From the NCBI GenBank assembly GCA_934149155.1, contig CAKPDZ010000016.1, positions 1 through 25,908 on the forward strand: a DNA stretch of 25,908 nt, read 5' to 3'. Shown here piece after piece: positions 22,930 through 25,908 of the stretch; positions within the stretch are counted from its first letter, which is position 1; the number at the start of each line of letters is the position of its first letter. A program made the translations under genes and the position numbers. The stretch comes from an uncultured Clostridia bacterium (GTDB lineage Bacteria > Bacillota > Clostridia > TANB77 > CAG-508). The notes below the pieces were generated by a model. That model was given only the letters and a program-made list of their open reading frames with translations, had not been told where the DNA came from and made no database searches.

Positions 22930-24822
22930 ATGGATGGCCGGAATATAAATATTGACGAATCTATAAGAAGATTATTATCACATTCTACCATTATTTCTAA
23001 GAAATATAAAGTAGAAACTATAACGAGTTTAATGGCATTGGGAACATTTGCTGCTCTAGATGAAACTCCTCTTAACAAATATTTGTTGAATAGTAGTATG
23101 AATGCAGAAGAGATAGGTAAAGCAATAAAAGCGTTCTTTGATAAATATTTAGAGCAGAACATTAATGATGAAGCAAACAATTTTTACAGCATGATAATCT
23201 ATGACCAGAAATATAATATATCATGGACTTTGTTTGAAATTATTGAATCAGTAATTTATGCCAAAAATCATTATACACATTTAAAGCGTAACACAAATTA
23301 TTTTCTAAATGAAGCTTTTTTGGAAACAATACCAAATATTTACTTGGATTTTATTACTTTATGCTTAGGAGAAAATGCAGTATTGCCACTAACATTTGAA
23401 TATGAAGAAGAAAAAGAATGTATTCCATTAGTTATTCCAAAAGAACTAGCTAGTTGCATTACTATTATGAATAATGAACCTTGGGCAAAAGAAAGATTTT
23501 GCAGAATTCTTGGACGAGAAGGTGAAACAGAACAACTGGAAAGAATTCTTGCTAAAGCAACAAAAAGAAATGCAATTTTAATTGGTGAACCAGGCGTTGG
23601 AAAAACTGCAATAATTGAAAAGTTGACATGGAGTATTGCTACAGGACACTGTCATAATAAATTTAAAAATGCTAAAGTGCTTGCTCTAGATGTAAATTCT
23701 ATTATTGCAGGAACAAAATTCAGAGGAATGGCTGAGGAAAGATTTAAAATACTTATTGAATTCTTAGCGTTGAATCCAAAATGTATTTTATTTATTGATG
23801 AAATTCACACAATTCTTGGAGCAGGAACTAGCACGACTGGTGAATTAGATTTAGCAAATGTATTAAAACCAATCTTAGCTAGAGGAGAAACTCAAGTAAT
23901 TGGAGCTACAACTTCAGAAGAGTATGAAAAATTTTTTTCATCAGATGGAGCGTTGAAAAGAAGATTTGAAAAAATCATTGTCAAAGAACCTCATGCAAAT
24001 GAAGTTTATGATATGATAAAAAATCAGATTTCTTATTTATCAAAATTCCATGGAACTAAGATAGATAAAGAAGTAGTTGATTTTGCGATATTGAACGCAT
24101 CATGTTTTAATTATGAAACAAAAAATCCGGATAGAACATTAGATTTGATAGACCGTTCGATGGCAGCAGCTGAACTTCAAGGCAAGAACGTTGTTGAAAA
24201 ATCTGACATCTTAAATAATTTTGCTATTAGAAAAAAACAATTTGACAATATGACAACTGAAACCAAAATGACTACAGCATATCATGAAACAGGACATTAT
24301 ATTGTTAAACGTTTTGCTCCAGAATTGCGACATCTCAAAACATTAGCAATTTCAATTATGCCTGCAGAAAGTTATCTTGGTGTAAATGTTTATGAAGAGG
24401 ATGAAGATATAACACCATCTAGAACTAGAAAAGCTTATATTCAAGAAATTGCTTGTAATTTAGGAGGTAGAAAAGCAGAACAAATGTATACCAAGGAACT
24501 TTCTGCAGGAGCATCAAGTGATTTAATTAAAGCAACAAATATTGCTCAAAATATGGTTACGCGGTATGGACTAGGAACTTCGACTAATAGAGTATTTTTA
24601 GAAAATAAAGAAACTCCTATTTATTCAGAATTACTAGTCGACAGTATTAATAGTGAAGTTGACAATATTCTTAAAGAGGCGGATGACTATGCAGAAAAAC
24701 TTTTGACAGAACATCAGGAAGAGCTTAAAATGCTTGTTGATGCATTGATGGAAAAAGGTATATTATCTAGTAATGAAATTAAAGAAGTATTTGAACCTTC
24801 TGAAGAATTGGTAGAATGTTAG
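22930..24822 (+). CDS. Clp-type AAA+ ATPase fused to an FtsH-type M41 zinc peptidase
   Basis: This 630-aa protein, with no membrane segment, is predicted to be a cytosolic ATP-dependent protease. Residues 1-175 are helical and may be a divergent Clp N-domain. Residues about 190-440 are a ClpA/C D1-like AAA+ module: LGREGETEQLERIL, Walker A GEPGVGKT (219-226), a RGMAEERFK segment, Walker B LFIDEIH (Asp290/Glu291), sensor IGATT and Arg finger ALKRRFEK, with the small domain NPDRTLDLIDRS. Residues about 445-600 are M41: HETGH (452-456), LGGRKAEQMY and Asp531 in AGASSDLIKAT. That aspartate lies 75 residues after the second His, close to the spacing in FtsH. FtsH normally carries its own AAA module and membrane anchors; here a Clp-type ATPase replaces them. 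ATG 22930 follows GGAGG. Confidence 0.9.
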   Translation: MDGRNINIDESIRRLLSHSTIISKKYKVETITSLMALGTFAALDETPLNKYLLNSSMNAEEIGKAIKAFFDKYLEQNINDEANNFYSMIIYDQKYNISWTLFEIIESVIYAKNHYTHLKRNTNYFLNEAFLETIPNIYLDFITLCLGENAVLPLTFEYEEEKECIPLVIPKELASCITIMNNEPWAKERFCRILGREGETEQLERILAKATKRNAILIGEPGVGKTAIIEKLTWSIATGHCHNKFKNAKVLALDVNSIIAGTKFRGMAEERFKILIEFLALNPKCILFIDEIHTILGAGTSTTGELDLANVLKPILARGETQVIGATTSEEYEKFFSSDGALKRRFEKIIVKEPHANEVYDMIKNQISYLSKFHGTKIDKEVVDFAILNASCFNYETKNPDRTLDLIDRSMAAAELQGKNVVEKSDILNNFAIRKKQFDNMTTETKMTTAYHETGHYIVKRFAPELRHLKTLAISIMPAESYLGVNVYEEDEDITPSRTRKAYIQEIACNLGGRKAEQMYTKELSAGASSDLIKATNIAQNMVTRYGLGTSTNRVFLENKETPIYSELLVDSINSEVDNILKEADDYAEKLLTEHQEELKMLVDALMEKGILSSNEIKEVFEPSEELVEC

Positions 24823-24829
24823 ATATCTC

Positions 24830-24860
24830 AAAAGAGTGCTACAATTGTAGTACTCTTTTT
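24830..24860 (+). terminator. Terminator of the Clp-M41 fusion gene
   Basis: AAAAGAGTGCTACAA (24830-24844) pairs with TTGTAGTACTCTTTT (24845-24859), with one G-T wobble, and is followed by T residues. The centre folds into a small loop in practice. Confidence 0.85.
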
Positions 24861-25615
24861 TCGGAGATTATCTTAACTTTTATATTAATTCAAGTAATTA
24901 GAAGATATTATTCCAATTGATAAAAAATTTAAAGTATGTTAATTTTTTATAATTTGAATAAAAAATGAGTAGAGTAGGGGGGACAGTCATATTTTTAATG
25001 TTGTAGGTTCATATTAAATATAAGTATTTTTTATATTTTATAAAAAAATATATAGAAAAAATTTTGTGCAAAGTTTTTACAAAATAGAATTTGAATTTCT
25101 GATTTGTAATTTTTAAAATAAAATTTAAAATAAAAATTAAATTAAAAAAATATTGTAAATATTATATTTGAAATTTTAAAATTTTTAAAATTATAAATTA
25201 AAAATTTTAATTTTATAGAATTTTAAAAACGAACATTTGTTGATTATAAATTTTAATGTTTGGTTTTAAATTTATATGTATTTGATTATTATAATTTAAA
25301 CGTTTGAGAGATTTTAGATAAAAAATGACCAAATTTTTTATACTTATATAGGTATATAAAAAAATGTAAAAATACCTCAAAAAAGCGACGCACGAGAATC
25401 GATTTTAAGCCGTTTTTATTTTTAAGGCTTATAGTTTGTTGTTGGTAAAATACGGCAAATATAGAGAAATAGGCATTTTGAAGATTTTTGGAAAATTTAT
25501 ATAAAATATAATATGAAATAAAAATTATTAAGTAATAAAATTAAATTTTAAATAGAAAAATTATTTAGATGTAAAATTATAAAACTGATTTAAAATTGAT
25601 TTTAGGAATAAATAT
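24861..25615. other. AT-rich stretch without a recognisable gene
   Basis: Around 750 bp are built mostly of A- and T-runs such as AAAATTTTTAAAATT, with stops in all frames and no protein-like ORF. A short GC-richer island (about 25384-25435) contains GCGACGCACGAGAATCGA and a small hairpin TAAGCC (25406-25411)/GGCTTA (25426-25431). I see no CRISPR repeat, tRNA, rRNA, iteron or transposase remnant. Confidence 0.6.
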
Positions 25616-25624
25616 CTGGGATTA

Positions 25625-25803
25625 GACTAACATTATTACAAGGAATAAATTATAAAGTAATAATGTTAGTCAAACGATAGCTAATAAATAGCTAGAAAAG
25701 CCGTTAAGGCTAGTGGTTACAAGAACTTGTGGGTAGGACTCTGAAAGGGGTTCTATTATTTTGCTCCTATCTTGGATTGCACAAAACTTTGATTTTGTGC
25801 AAT
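25625..25803 (+). ncRNA. Candidate structured RNA of unknown class
   Basis: A dense chain of hairpins: a perfect 15-bp stem GACTAACATTATTAC (25625-25639)/GTAATAATGTTAGTC (25657-25671); AGCTA/TAGCT (25679-25693); AGCC/GGCT around 25699-25711; ACAAG/CTTGT (25719-25730); and a perfect 11-bp stem ATTGCACAAAA (25776-25786)/TTTTGTGCAAT (25793-25803). TAGGACTC (25734-25741) can pair with GGGTTCTA (25748-25755), while GGTAGGA (25732-25738) can pair instead with TCCTATC (25765-25771), so two folds compete. The GC content is clearly above the flanks. No known riboswitch or T-box consensus is recognised. A transposon guide RNA or other ncRNA is possible but unproven, and the strand is uncertain. Confidence 0.35.
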
Positions 25804-25908
25804 GTTCTGTATTCCTTTTTTTACACTTTTTCATATCTACTTCTACCTCTCTTCTATTGATTATTGATATATGCAACCAAAAAAGAGATATTGATTAAAT
25901 TCAATACC

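Noticed and set aside
25670..25876. 68-aa minus-strand ORF over the hairpin region
   Set aside because: It runs through perfect inverted repeats and has no protein-like composition. A GAGAGG-like site precedes an internal ATG at 25834, but a structured RNA explains the sequence better.
24861..25908. CRISPR array or replication origin in the AT-rich end region
   Set aside because: There are no regularly spaced direct repeats, DnaA-box clusters, iterons or rep gene, only irregular A/T runs and isolated hairpins.

Overview
The window is very AT-rich, uses the standard code with TGA as a stop, has strong purine-rich ribosome binding sites, and carries a dipicolinate synthase subunit B gene behind a sigma-K-like promoter. 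Together these point to an endospore-forming member of the Clostridia (Bacillota), perhaps a gut species. The species cannot be named from the sequence.

Region 1 (1-5977): an SsuC/TauC-type ABC transporter permease gene is split by a 3,510-bp integrated element (about 78-3587, flanked by the 5-bp direct repeat CAATT). The element carries a 93-aa unknown protein, a degraded GNAT acetyltransferase, a P-loop kinase-like protein, two 59-codon ORFs and a large serine recombinase. Removing it restores the permease frame exactly, and joining its ends produces a 50-bp dyad that looks like an attP site. Beyond it lie the permease 3' half, a secreted HELAH metalloprotease on the opposite strand, and the SsuA/NMT1-like substrate-binding protein that probably belongs with the permease.

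Region 2 (6014-15769): a SipW-pathway surface operon behind a promoter overlapped by a 13-bp inverted repeat. Gene order is a SipW-type signal peptidase, a TasA/CalY-like protein, a second such gene broken by a one-base frameshift, a 163-aa secreted protein, a 2,280-aa secreted giant with three [FN3 - Ig-like - FGE/C-type-lectin-fold] units, and a membrane-anchored FxLYD-like protein. The exported proteins share a Y-x-x-Y-like motif at the end of the signal peptide, which fits export and processing by the local SipW.

Region 3 (15823-20143): a histidyl-tRNA synthetase, a hemolysin-III/PAQR membrane protein with a perfect 33-nt palindrome at its promoter, then a second SipW system (SipW, a clear TasA/CalY-like subunit, and a membrane-anchored relative). 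A perfect 29-nt palindrome separates that sipW from its substrate gene.

Region 4 (20118-24860): an unrecognised 274-aa protein divergent from an orphan spoVFB (dpaB), a XerC/D-like tyrosine recombinase, and a 630-aa protein joining a ClpA/C-type AAA+ module to an FtsH-type M41 peptidase domain. That last fusion is the most unusual protein in the window.

Region 5 (24861-25908): about 750 bp of extremely AT-rich DNA without a convincing gene, then about 180 bp rich in hairpins (25625-25803) with two mutually exclusive pairings. This is a candidate structured RNA of unknown class.
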